Positions 10,084-18,300 of a stretch of 20,954 bases of DNA are shown here, piece after piece; the stretch's first letter is position 1; every line of letters starts with the position of its first letter. A model generated the notes under the pieces. That model saw only the letters and a program-made list of their open reading frames with translations. It was not told the origin of the DNA and did not search any database. Source of the stretch: Clostridiales bacterium UBA3680 (GTDB lineage Bacteria; Bacillota; Clostridia; Lachnospirales; CAG-274); the NCBI GenBank assembly GCA_002372875.1, contig DFJD01000059.1, forward strand, positions 1 through 20,954, in the 5' to 3' direction. The position numbers and the translations under genes were made by a program.

Positions 10084-10512
10084 TCGACAAATGTTGTCAA
10101 GCGGAAAACCGAGGGTAGCATTTCTGCTCGGCTGTCCGAAAAGTTCGGCAAGCTGTGGATTGCTGCCGAGGTCATGCTGTTCGTACTTGTTGGTGCGGCG
10201 CTAGATGTGCGTTATACCTTGTCGGCAGGCGGAATGGCGGTGCTGATGGTATTCGTTGCCCTTGCTTTCAGGGCTGTGGGTGTGTGCCTTTGTCTGCTTG
10301 GCGCGGAGCTGAACGCAAGGGAGCGTATCTTCTGCGTGATTGCCTATCTTCCGAAAGCAACTGTGCAGGCTGCGATAGGCTTGGTGCCGCTGTCTCTCGG
10401 TCTGCCTAGCTGAAAAATCATGCTGTCCGTGGCGGTGCTTGCTATTCTTATAACAGCTCCGCTTAGGGCGATAGGGATAGACAGAAGTTATCATAAACTG
10501 TTGATGGAATAA
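10084..10512 (+). pseudogene. Fragment of a cation:proton antiporter (CPA/NhaP-type), 5'-truncated with an internal stop
   Basis: Translating this frame gives an amphipathic lead-in (LSEKFGKLWIAAEVMLFVLV) followed by membrane-type segments containing VGAALDVRY, FRAVGVCLCLL, LPKATVQAAIGLVPL and, after a TGA at 10411-10413, LSVAVLAILITAPLRAIGID. The order and the KATVQAAIG motif match the last transmembrane helices of Firmicutes Na+/H+ or K+/H+ antiporters. The protein would need about 300 more residues upstream, but a stop at 10081-10083 closes the frame and nothing upstream is recognisable. The reading frame resumes after the internal TGA and ends at TAA 10510-10512, so the gene is dead. Its GC content is visibly higher than that of its neighbours, suggesting an origin outside the adjacent RHS locus. 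Confidence 0.75.
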
Positions 10513-10580
10513 CGGATTTGTTCATATAATGTCGTTGACTTAATCAAGACTATGTAATAAAATTTTGTTAAAAATGCCCA

Positions 10581-10612
10581 AAAAGGGACAGAACCTAAAT
10601 TCCGTCCCTTTT
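10581..10612 (-). terminator. Intrinsic terminator after the helicase remnant
   Basis: On the minus strand AAAAGGGAC pairs with GTCCCTTTT around a 14-base loop, starting just after the helicase stop codon (10617-10615). The right arm merges into a T run. The A/T symmetry means it could also act on plus-strand transcripts. Confidence 0.7.
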
Positions 10613-10614
10613 GC

Positions 10615-12360
10615 TCATCGTTCCCCTTCATAAGCGGTTTTATTTTGTTCTTCGGGTAGTATCTCCGACTCTTCTTCCTTATCAAGTGAAAGCTCTCGGT
10701 TCAGTTCATTCAACCTCTTTTCCATCGACTTTAACTCTTCCATTTTAGGAAACGGTTTTTCCACTTCCTCTTTGGCGATTTTCAGCTGTTTCTGAACATC
10801 TTCAAGGCTTTCGCTCACCTTTATGATTGTGTTCTCAATCTCTTTGAGTGAATTGTCGATTCTCATTATATTACCCACGGCATCGCTACCCATTTCCACA
10901 CGGTGGCTTATTGCAGCTTTTAACACCAGTTCATAAGCACCCTTTGTTTTGTTGAAATCTACCGACATATCAAAGCCCTTGTATGCACCTATGAAAGCAC
11001 CTGTATTCTGCAATCCCACCGACTTAACAGCCGCCAAAAGTGCCTCGCCTGCATCCTTTCGTTCGTCATATATATTACGCCCCACAAGCATACCGCTAAA
11101 GCCGTCTGTTGTGTGATTTTTAAGGGTTTCCAAATCCTCTTTTAACCCTTTCAAAGCCTCGCTTTTCTGTGCTATCATCTCCGGATATTTCTTCACAATA
11201 TCCGTCCTAAGATTTCGCCTGTTATCAAGGAAATTACTGTAAGCTGTCCTCAAAGAAGTAACTGCCATATCAAGATCCATCTTTTCTTTTATTCTGCTGT
11301 CACCTGCCGCCAGAGCTTTTATCTGTGCATAGTTCAGGACAGTTTCGTCAATGTCCTCGGCTATTCGCTGAGGCGATTTACTGGTCATTATCTGAGAGAT
11401 AAATTTCTGCTTGTTCTCCACAAGCTGATAAGTATAGGCATCGAAAGTGCCGGAGGTTACATAGTTGTAGATGTTTACTTCTTTGTTAAGGTTGCCTTGG
11501 CGGATAATACGTCCGTTCCTCTGTTCAAGGTCACTGGGTCTCCACGGGCAGTCAAGATGATGTACCGCCGTCAGGTGCTTTTGGCAGTTCGTGCCTGCAC
11601 CCATCTTGTTGGTAGAACCTAAGAGTATTCGCACCTCACCTTTATTCACCTTTGCAAAAAGTTCTTGCTTTTGCACATCGGTTTTGGCATCGTGAATATA
11701 TACTATCTCGCTTTCGGGAACACCTTTGGCTATCAGCTTTTGCTTGATGTCATCATACACATTGAATTCATCGGGTTTGGGCGTTGACATATCGCAGAAA
11801 ATCATCTGTGTACCAAGATTTTCCTTGCTGCCGTCCCATATTTCAAGTACCTTTTCCACACACTTGTTCACCTTACTTTCGGGGTCATCGGGTAGGAGGG
11901 GATTTATCAGCCTTTGGTCAAGGGCAAGTTTTCTTCCTTCGTTGGTTATTTTCAACATGTTGTCCTTTGTGGGGTCAACATTTCCACCACGAATTTCCCC
12001 GGCTCTTTCCGCTAATCCGTCCACCATCTCTTTCTGATACTCGCTTGCTTCGGTCTTGATACACTCGTAATGTGCCTCCGGTACAGGCAAATTCAGATCC
12101 TCCGGCATTTTTATATCCGCACACAGCCTAAACAAGTTCATAAGTTCCGGCAAATTGAAAAACTTCGCAAATCTCGTTTTCGCCTGATAACCTTTACCTT
12201 CGGGTGCAAGTTCCAAAGTCCTCTGTACCTCTCCAAAATTAGCCGCCCAAGCATCAAAAAGATGTAATCCACGCTCTTTTAAAAGGCTTTCCTGTAGATA
12301 TGACTGCATTATATACAGCTCCGACATGCTGTTACTGAGGGGCGTTCCTATAATTACACC
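10615..12360 (-). pseudogene. SNF2-family helicase of an integrative conjugative element, N-terminal part missing
   Basis: From ATG 12327 this frame gives 570 residues; it stays open 33 bases further upstream, reading GVIIGTPLSNS, before a TAG at 12363-12361. Intact relatives in Gram-positive conjugative elements are very long (often over 2000 aa) and carry the GTP-SNS-SELY motif in the interior, so the start here is not a true start. The visible part holds helicase lobe 2: LLGSTNKMGAGTN (motif V, about residues 234-246) and RNGRIIRQGN (motif VI, about 266-275), followed by a long charged coiled-coil tail. The ATP-binding Walker A and B lobe is absent, so the product cannot be an active translocase. 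The truncation lies at about 12360, a few bases from the mobilization module on the opposite strand. Confidence 0.85.
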
Positions 12361-12372
12361 CTATCTATGAAA

Positions 12373-12405
12373 ACAAAAGTCGATTTTGTACTACATAGGG
12401 GGAAT
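12373..12405 (+). other. Candidate oriT / relaxosome site upstream of mobC
   Basis: ACAAAA-gtcga-TTTTGT (12373-12389) is a perfect 6-bp hairpin, followed by CTACATAGGGGG. A short inverted repeat directly upstream of mobC followed by a unique stretch is the usual layout of MOBP origins of transfer. The nick site cannot be identified by eye. The GGGGGA also serves as the mobC ribosome binding site. Confidence 0.4.
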
Positions 12406-12413
12406 AAAATTAT

Positions 12414-12815
12414 ATGGGAAGATTTAGAAATGAAAGGATAAATGTCAGATTATCGGATTTTGAAAAAGAGATATTTTACAAGCAGATGAAACGGGCGGGT
12501 CACAAGAATGTGACGGACTTTATAATGACGGCGATTTGCAAGCATCATTCAACGGTGATTGATACCTCGCCCATACTTGAAATAAAGGGCGAATTAAACA
12601 GGATCGGATGCAATGTAAATCAGCTTGCAAAGGTGGCAAACAGCACTCGAAGCATATATGCCGATGATGTTGAGGAACTTCGCGGAAATTTAACTGCGGT
12701 GCAGGACTTGGTAGAAAAAGCCTTTCAGATGTGTGTTGATGGAAGGAGGCTTGATTGTGGCGTACACGAAGATAATGCCGATACGGACAAGTTCACACCT
12801 GCAAAAAGCGTTTGA
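12414..12815 (+). CDS. mobC: MobC-like relaxosome accessory protein
   Basis: This 133-aa protein starts at ATG 12414 behind AGGGGGAA. The N-terminus (NERINVRLSDFEKEIF, then NVTDFIMTAI) fits a ribbon-helix-helix DNA-binding fold. The middle (LNRIGCNVNQLAKVAN) is the signature stretch of the bacterial mobilization protein family that includes MobC. In mobilizable plasmids and elements, MobC binds oriT and helps the relaxase open the nick site. The 3' end overlaps the relaxase gene by 59 bases, implying translational coupling. The last 20 or so residues are polar and are read through the overlap. Length and position directly before a relaxase are typical. Confidence 0.85.
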   Translation: MGRFRNERINVRLSDFEKEIFYKQMKRAGHKNVTDFIMTAICKHHSTVIDTSPILEIKGELNRIGCNVNQLAKVANSTRSIYADDVEELRGNLTAVQDLVEKAFQMCVDGRRLDCGVHEDNADTDKFTPAKSV

Positions 12816-14370
12816 TTACATTGAAAATCCCGACAAGACAACAGAAAAGGTATATGTGTCAAGCTATTTATGCGACAGCCGTACTGCCGTTGAGGATTTT
12901 CGGGAGATACAGCGGCTTGCAAGAAACGGCGGAAACAATTATGCCCAGCACATCATACAATCATTTTCAACGGAAGATAAGATAACTCCCGAAAAGGCAC
13001 TCGAAATCGGGGAAGAACTTATCAGACGTATGTTTCCCGAACATCAGTATGTTATCGCCGTTCACAGTGATACGGAGCATATTCACGTTCATACGATACT
13101 TAACTCGGTAAACTTTTACACTCACAAAAAGCTGCGCAGCAATATAGGTACGATCTACAAACTGCGGCAAATAAGTGATGAATTATGTGCAGAAAACGGG
13201 CTAATAGTAATTGACAAGAAATTCAAGGACAGCAGAGCAAAAATGAAAGATGCTATTGATAAGGCTATCAATGAATCGACCTCATTTTATGAATTTCTCG
13301 ATCTTATGCAAAGAAAATTATATGAGATAAGATATGATGAACACCTGTCATTCAAGCCTTATTGGTGTGACCGATATTTCCGTGTTGATACTCTCGGAAC
13401 GGCTTATAAGGATATTGCAATACACCGCAGGTGTGCAAACCATACGGAAGTTGAAAACAAGCGTATTCAGCCTTATATGAAGCATTTTACACCGTCAACA
13501 CACAAAAGCCGTTTAAAAGCAAAAATTGATTGGGGCATGCGTGAGTGCAAAAGTTTTGATGAATTATTGGAATACTTGAAAAAGCAAGGTATTGAGGTCA
13601 AGCAAGGAAAGCACTTGGCAATAAAGCCGAAAGACGGACAGCGTTTCAGGCGAATAGAGAAATTGGGCGAACAATACACGGAAGAAATGCTGCACCTTTA
13701 CTTTGAGGACAGGGAGAGATACAGTATCCGCAAGGCGAAAATAGACAGTCAATTCGGCAGACTTCTTCCTCCGCACGAAAAATACGGCAGCCGTTACATT
13801 GCTGTAGAAAACATAAATACTCAAATAAGAATGATGAATTTTATGAGTGAACACGGCATAAAAACTCAAGCGGACTTGCTTGAAAAAATCGACAAGGCAA
13901 AGCACCGCATTGAAGTTTATGAAAGGGATATTCAAGACCTGCGGACACAGGGCGATAAATTAAACACCGTAATATCTGCGGAAGAAGACAGGGACAGAAC
14001 ACGGCGAATATACAAAGATTGGCAGAGTATTGAAGATAATTCCTCGCAAAAAGAGATATACCGCATAAGAAATTATAAGGAAATTTATAAATATCAGCGT
14101 GCGGAGGCAGTTCTCAACCATTATAAGCTGACCGACCCCGTTTTGCTTGATGTGCGTGAAAGAAATCAACGTGTTAGGCGGCATAATGAAAATATGGAAG
14201 AATATAAAAAGAAGCTGCAAGATGCACAAGACGATCTGCGCCAATATGAAATATTGTACGAAAATCTGCGGTATATTGCGGGAGAAAAGCCCGAATTTGA
14301 GGAAGATACTCACAAAATCGAGGAAGAGGAACGCACAACAAGGCGGTCATATAACTGTTGGGACAGATAA
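12757..14370 (+). CDS. MOBP-type relaxase (MobA/VirD2 family nickase)
   Basis: I place the start at GTG 12757 because GGAAGGAGG (12741-12749) sits seven bases upstream; the longer frame from GTG 12733 would put this site inside the gene. The product is 537 aa. The N-terminus AYTKIMPIRTSSHLQKAFDY carries a likely catalytic tyrosine at residue 21. A metal-binding histidine cluster HSDTEHIHVHT gives His103, His108, His110 and His112, the three-His motif of relaxases. The domain nicks oriT and attaches covalently to the 5' end for conjugal transfer. The C-terminal third (about 370-537) is highly charged and predicted coiled coil, as in other relaxases of mobilizable elements. No coupling protein or mating-pore gene is present here, so transfer would need helper functions. 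The gene appears intact. Confidence 0.92.
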   Translation: MAYTKIMPIRTSSHLQKAFDYIENPDKTTEKVYVSSYLCDSRTAVEDFREIQRLARNGGNNYAQHIIQSFSTEDKITPEKALEIGEELIRRMFPEHQYVIAVHSDTEHIHVHTILNSVNFYTHKKLRSNIGTIYKLRQISDELCAENGLIVIDKKFKDSRAKMKDAIDKAINESTSFYEFLDLMQRKLYEIRYDEHLSFKPYWCDRYFRVDTLGTAYKDIAIHRRCANHTEVENKRIQPYMKHFTPSTHKSRLKAKIDWGMRECKSFDELLEYLKKQGIEVKQGKHLAIKPKDGQRFRRIEKLGEQYTEEMLHLYFEDRERYSIRKAKIDSQFGRLLPPHEKYGSRYIAVENINTQIRMMNFMSEHGIKTQADLLEKIDKAKHRIEVYERDIQDLRTQGDKLNTVISAEEDRDRTRRIYKDWQSIEDNSSQKEIYRIRNYKEIYKYQRAEAVLNHYKLTDPVLLDVRERNQRVRRHNENMEEYKKKLQDAQDDLRQYEILYENLRYIAGEKPEFEEDTHKIEEEERTTRRSYNCWDR

Positions 14371-14389
14371 AAAATCTCCCGAAATTTCC

Positions 14390-14418
14390 TTGCAATATTC
14401 AAATATATGGGGTATAAT
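14390..14418 (+). promoter_or_regulatory. Promoter of the toxin-antitoxin operon
   Basis: TTGCAA at 14390-14395 and a perfect TATAAT at 14413-14418 are separated by 17 bases. This lies just after the relaxase stop codon and 125 bases before the antitoxin start. Confidence 0.65.
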
Positions 14419-14471
14419 ATAAATGGTAAGAGAATAAAAACTTGTTTTTTAGTCTCGCCCCATTTAGTGCC

Positions 14472-14529
14472 GTAAAATCACAGATTTTGCAACAGCAGAA
14501 AACTTGATGTGATTATATGATAATTTTAC
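14472..14529 (+). promoter_or_regulatory. Interrupted inverted repeat in the toxin-antitoxin leader (possible operator)
   Basis: GTAAAATCACA (14472-14482) is matched by TGTGATT (14508-14514) and, after an eight-base bulge, ATTTTAC (14523-14529). It lies between the promoter and the antitoxin start. Type II toxin-antitoxin operons are commonly autorepressed, and the arms could be the antitoxin binding sites or form an RNA stem. The function is inferred only from position. Confidence 0.35.
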
Positions 14530-14542
14530 AGAGGTGAGAAAA

Positions 14543-14713
14543 ATGGCAGTACAGACAATAAAAACCACACCTTTAAAACCACGTTCAAAAGCTGAAATGA
14601 GCGAAGAAGAATTTAATAAAATGTTAAGTATAGGCTTGGCACAGGCAAAAGCGGGAATAGGCAGACCGCTTGACGAAGCTATGGCTATCTTGGAAGAAAG
14701 TATCGGTCAATGA
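14543..14713 (+). CDS. Small antitoxin of a type II toxin-antitoxin pair
   Basis: ATG 14543 follows AGAGGTGAG and yields 56 residues (starting MAVQTIKTTPLKPRSKAEMS). The C-terminal stretch GLAQAKAGIGRPLDEAMAIL is of the kind found in short RelB/Phd-like antitoxins, where the C-terminal helix wraps the toxin. The stop codon overlaps the next start codon as ATGA at 14710-14713, the classic coupling of antitoxin to toxin. Its small size leaves little room for a full DNA-binding domain, so the exact antitoxin family is uncertain. The role is assigned mainly from the toxin gene that follows. Confidence 0.8.
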   Translation: MAVQTIKTTPLKPRSKAEMSEEEFNKMLSIGLAQAKAGIGRPLDEAMAILEESIGQ

Positions 14714-15045
14714 AAAGTTATAAAATAAAAGTTACCGATTATGCCTTGCACCAAATGCAGGGAATCGTTGACTACATATCAATAGAATTGTTATCGCCCG
14801 ATACCGCAAGAAGATGGATGAAAAGATTAAACAACGCCTTATCTTCCTTATCGCAAATGCCCGACATAACACCGCCTGTTGATGAAGAACCTTTTCATAG
14901 CGAGGGTGTGCGGAAACTTTTGCACGAAAATTATTATGCCTATTATTATATTAACGAAGATACCGACACCGTATGGATAATTGCTGTTGTCTATACGGGT
15001 ATGGATCAGACGGAACAGTTAAAGCAAATATCACAATATAAATGA
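14710..15045 (+). CDS. RelE/ParE-family toxin
   Basis: This is a 111-aa protein. It begins with a beta strand (YKIKVTDYALHQM), followed by a helix with IVDYISIELLSPDTARRW and then LSSLSQMPD. It ends in strands containing VRKLLHENYYAYYYINE and VWIIAVVYTGMDQ. This order, including the R-LL--NY-A-Y core strand pair, is that of the RelE/ParE superfamily, whose members either cleave mRNA at the ribosome or poison gyrase. I cannot tell which activity applies here. Translation is coupled to the antitoxin by a four-base overlap, and a strong terminator follows. On mobile elements such pairs act as maintenance modules, which fits the adjacent relaxase gene. Confidence 0.88.
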   Translation: MKSYKIKVTDYALHQMQGIVDYISIELLSPDTARRWMKRLNNALSSLSQMPDITPPVDEEPFHSEGVRKLLHENYYAYYYINEDTDTVWIIAVVYTGMDQTEQLKQISQYK

Positions 15046-15051
15046 TACACT

Positions 15052-15095
15052 ATCCCCTACATAGCAGATGTAATTCCGGTATGTGGGGGATTTTT
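15052..15095 (+). terminator. Strong intrinsic terminator after the toxin gene
   Basis: ATCCCCTACATA (15052-15063) pairs with TATGTGGGGGAT (15080-15091) over 12 bp with one wobble and a 16-base loop, followed by a T run (15091-15095). It starts seven bases after the toxin stop. Confidence 0.85.
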
Positions 15096-15111
15096 GAGTT
15101 TTGACTCAAAA
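15092..15111. repeat. Perfect 8-bp inverted repeat
   Basis: TTTTGAGT and ACTCAAAA are separated by four bases. It directly abuts the terminator above. It could be a second hairpin on the end of the toxin transcript or a protein-binding site. Confidence 0.5.
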
Positions 15112-15202
15112 TCTTGTTGTAAAAAATCGTTAATAAAATATCAATAATTTGTCATTCACGACAAACCTATTGAAAACTTTAAATCAGATAGTCAGTAAGC
15201 AG

Positions 15203-15301
15203 ATGCCGCCCGATATCGGAAATTTTTTAGAAAAAGTAAAAGCTGTTTCCGTGTGTGAAACAGTGCAGCATTTACTTGACTTCTTTTCGCATTTATTATA
15301 A
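15203..15301 (+). other. Short unassigned ORF or coding remnant upstream of the protease
   Basis: ATG 15203 to TAA 15299-15301 encodes 32 residues (MPPDIGNFLEKVKAV..., ending LLDFFSHLL) with a plausible amphipathic helix. The frame is open about 60 bases further upstream. There is no convincing ribosome binding site, and the 3' end overlaps the protease promoter. It may be the tail of a decayed gene. I do not recognise it. The rest of 15112-15275 holds nothing I can identify. Confidence 0.2.
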
Positions 15302-15304
15302 TAT
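15276..15304 (+). promoter_or_regulatory. Promoter of the protease gene
   Basis: TTGACT (15276-15281) is followed after 17 bases by TAATAT (15299-15304); a perfect TATAAT overlaps at 15297-15302 with a 15-base spacer. The predicted transcript starts about 25 bases before the start codon at 15339. Confidence 0.65.
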
Positions 15305-15338
15305 AAATACAATAAATATCAAGAAAGGCGGAGAGAAT

Positions 15339-18300
15339 ATGAAATTAAAAAAACTGATTTCGGGTGTGCTGGCTTTGCTGCTTGTTGTCAATACAACGGC
15401 ATTTGCGGCAGAGAGCACCCAAAAAGAAACGGTAAAATTTATAGTAGAGCTTAAAGAGGACTCTGTTTTAGAGGAATTTAAAAGCGGGAAGCTGACGGCA
15501 TATACTTCGGAAAAAGCTGTGGAAAAGAAAACCGAAAGGATGATGCGCACTCAATCAACAGTTCAGTACGAAATTGAGGAAAATATCGACAAAGACGCAC
15601 AAAAAGGTTTTAACTATACACACGTTTTAAACGGCTTTTCAATGGAAGGCACTGCGGAAGATATGGCAAAAATAGCCGAACTGCCCGAGGTAAAGGCCGT
15701 TTATCCCGTACAGACTTACGAGGCACCGCCCGATGTCGAAAGTGACGATATAACAAACTGCTGTTCGGAAATGAATATAGAATATTTGCGCAATAACGGC
15801 ATCAGCGGAAAAGGGCAGGTCATTGCGGTAATAGACGGCGGCTTTGACGCACGTCACGAAATGTTCTCGGGCGATATCGAGGGCGCAAAATATTCAAAAA
15901 CCGATATAGCAAATCTGATCGCAAATAACGACCTGTCGTGCGAAAACGGCAGAAGTATCACCGCAAACAGAGTGTATGTAAGCGAAAAGATACCATTTGC
16001 CTTTAACTATGCAATTAAAAGTGCGGATGTTAATAACGGCGAATCTCACGGCACACACGTTGCGGGCATAGCGGCAGGCAATAACGGCAAGGATATTGAC
16101 GGCACAAGACTTACGGGTGTGGCACCCGATGCACAGTTGCTGCTTATGGCAGTTCAAGAGGAAAATAAGAAAATTTTTGACGATGATGCTGTTTTGTCTG
16201 CTTTCGATGATGCGGCTAAACTTGGTGCAGATGTTGTTAACTGTAGTTTCTGTGCTCCGTTTATTACCGAAAACGAGCTGCTTAGCAAAGCTGTTGAAAG
16301 CCTGCAAAAAGCAGGCATAAGCTTGCCCGCGGGCTCAGGCAATATGGGCAGAGGAATATGTAAGGCACCCGGCAGTTATAGCAACTATTATTACGGCACA
16401 GATGCCGAAAATATAGATTACGGCTCTATCGGTACGCCTAATTTTTCCCCTGTCACAACAGTCTCAGCTGTGGAGGCAGAAATGTACAGACACTTTTATA
16501 ACTGTATGTATGTTGACGGCTATGAGATAGTTTTTTCGGATAAAAACCGGAAATATCCGTTTTTGGAAAAATTTTGCGATAAGGAATATGAATTTGTATA
16601 CTGTAACTACGGTACTGCGGAAGACACGGAAGATATTGACATAAACGGGAAAATAGCCGTTATCGACAGCGGCAAACTTTTTATCGAGACGACAGCAAAC
16701 CTTGCTTCAAAGGGCGCTGTCGGTGTTGTATTAATAAACTATGATGAGACTGTAAATATCAATGCCGATCCCGACTATTTAAACGGACTTCCCTTTGCTT
16801 GCATATCAAACAGTGACAGAGACAAATTGCTCAATGCCCAAATCAAACATATCAGGACAGACCAAAAAGCCGAGATGGATGCTAATCCCGTTAAGGGTAT
16901 ATGCCTTTTCTCAAGCTGGGGCAATATGCGAAATATGGAATTAAAGCCCGAAATAACGGCTCCGGGCGGAGAGATATATTCCTCCGTACCAGATGATAAG
17001 TACAAAAGTATGAATGGAACATCTATGGCTACTCCGCACGCTGCGGGCTCATTTGCGCTTGTAAGACAGGCAATATTGAACGATAAGAACAAATACGGAA
17101 TAACAGATGATACAAATATTGGTTCGCTTGCCGAAAAGCTGCTTATGTCCGGCGCAAGCATTATATACCGTGACGGAATACCCGCCTCTCCAAGGCAACA
17201 GGGCGCAGGTATGGTAAACCTTGAAAGTGCGGTAAAGACCAATGTTATACTCTCTACCGACAGTGAACTTGACAATTTCAAACCCAAACTCAGTCTTGGG
17301 GAAACAGGGGAAAACTTTACACTTGCTTTCAATGCCGAAAACATAAGCTCGGAGCCCGTTGAATACGATAACTGCCGCCTTGTCGTAATTACCGATGACG
17401 CGGATGAAAACGGCAAAATAACAGATATGCGCGAACTTTCGTTTACATCGGATATGCCCGAAAAACTGACGATAAACGGTAATTCCACACAAAAAATAAG
17501 TGTGAATGTTACGCTTGACAAAAACGAGCTTAACGAAAACTTAAAAGTATTCAAAAACGGCTTTTATATTGACGGCTTTGTTATTTTATCTTCAAACAAT
17601 GCCGATATACCCGAATTAAGCCTGCCGTTTACAGGATTTTACGGCGGTTGGGATACTCAAAGCCCTCTTGATAAAGGCTATTATAACGATCCTCTGTATA
17701 ATGGAAATAAGCTGACAACAAACTATACTGACAGCAAAAACGCAAAAACAAATGCAGTCTTAGGCACCAACATTTTCTGGTCGAAGGATATCTACGGTGA
17801 TACATACGATGAATTCAATTCGGAAGAATTTGCAGGCATATCTCCCAATAATGACAATTATTTTGATGCTCTCGGCATTGAATTTATGCCTGCAAGAAAA
17901 ATAGGCAGCTACGGATTTACATTATATAACTGCAGCGATGGCAGTTCCGGGGAGATCCCCCTTGAGGAAGAAAAGGACGACAATTTACCCAAATGGTATG
18001 ATATCGTCTACAATTTCAAACTTACGGATATTGAAGATGGAGAATACACCGTCACAATAACGGCGACAAATTACGGCAGCGACAAAAAGTTTGAATCAGA
18101 CCCGCTTAAATTTTATGTTGACACGCAGAAACCCAAAATAACCGAATGTGAACTGTATGAGGAGGACGGAAAAAAACTTCTCAAACTCGGTGCAAAAGAC
18201 AATCGTCATTTAATGGGCTTTACCGTGACGGGAGACCTTGACAGCGGTGAAGAGAACTTTTTGGCGATGGCAATAAACGGCACAAAAGAGGCCGAAACAA

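Noticed and set aside
10155..10494. Overlapping small ORFs in other frames of the antiporter fragment
   Set aside because: Only the frame through 10174 gives membrane segments and antiporter motifs; the other frames are Cys/His/Arg-rich shadows.
12733..12756. Earlier GTG start for the relaxase
   Set aside because: The strong GGAAGGAGG site lies downstream of it and is correctly spaced for the GTG at 12757, which also gives the usual relaxase N-terminus.
15255..15338. Upstream in-frame start for the protease, 28 codons longer
   Set aside because: It would include the promoter region and place 28 residues before a clear signal peptide. The 15339 start has a good ribosome binding site.
16775..17554. 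259-codon minus-strand ORF inside the protease gene
   Set aside because: It is Ser/Phe/Leu-rich, without domains or a ribosome binding site, and lies fully antisense to a protease frame with intact catalytic motifs.
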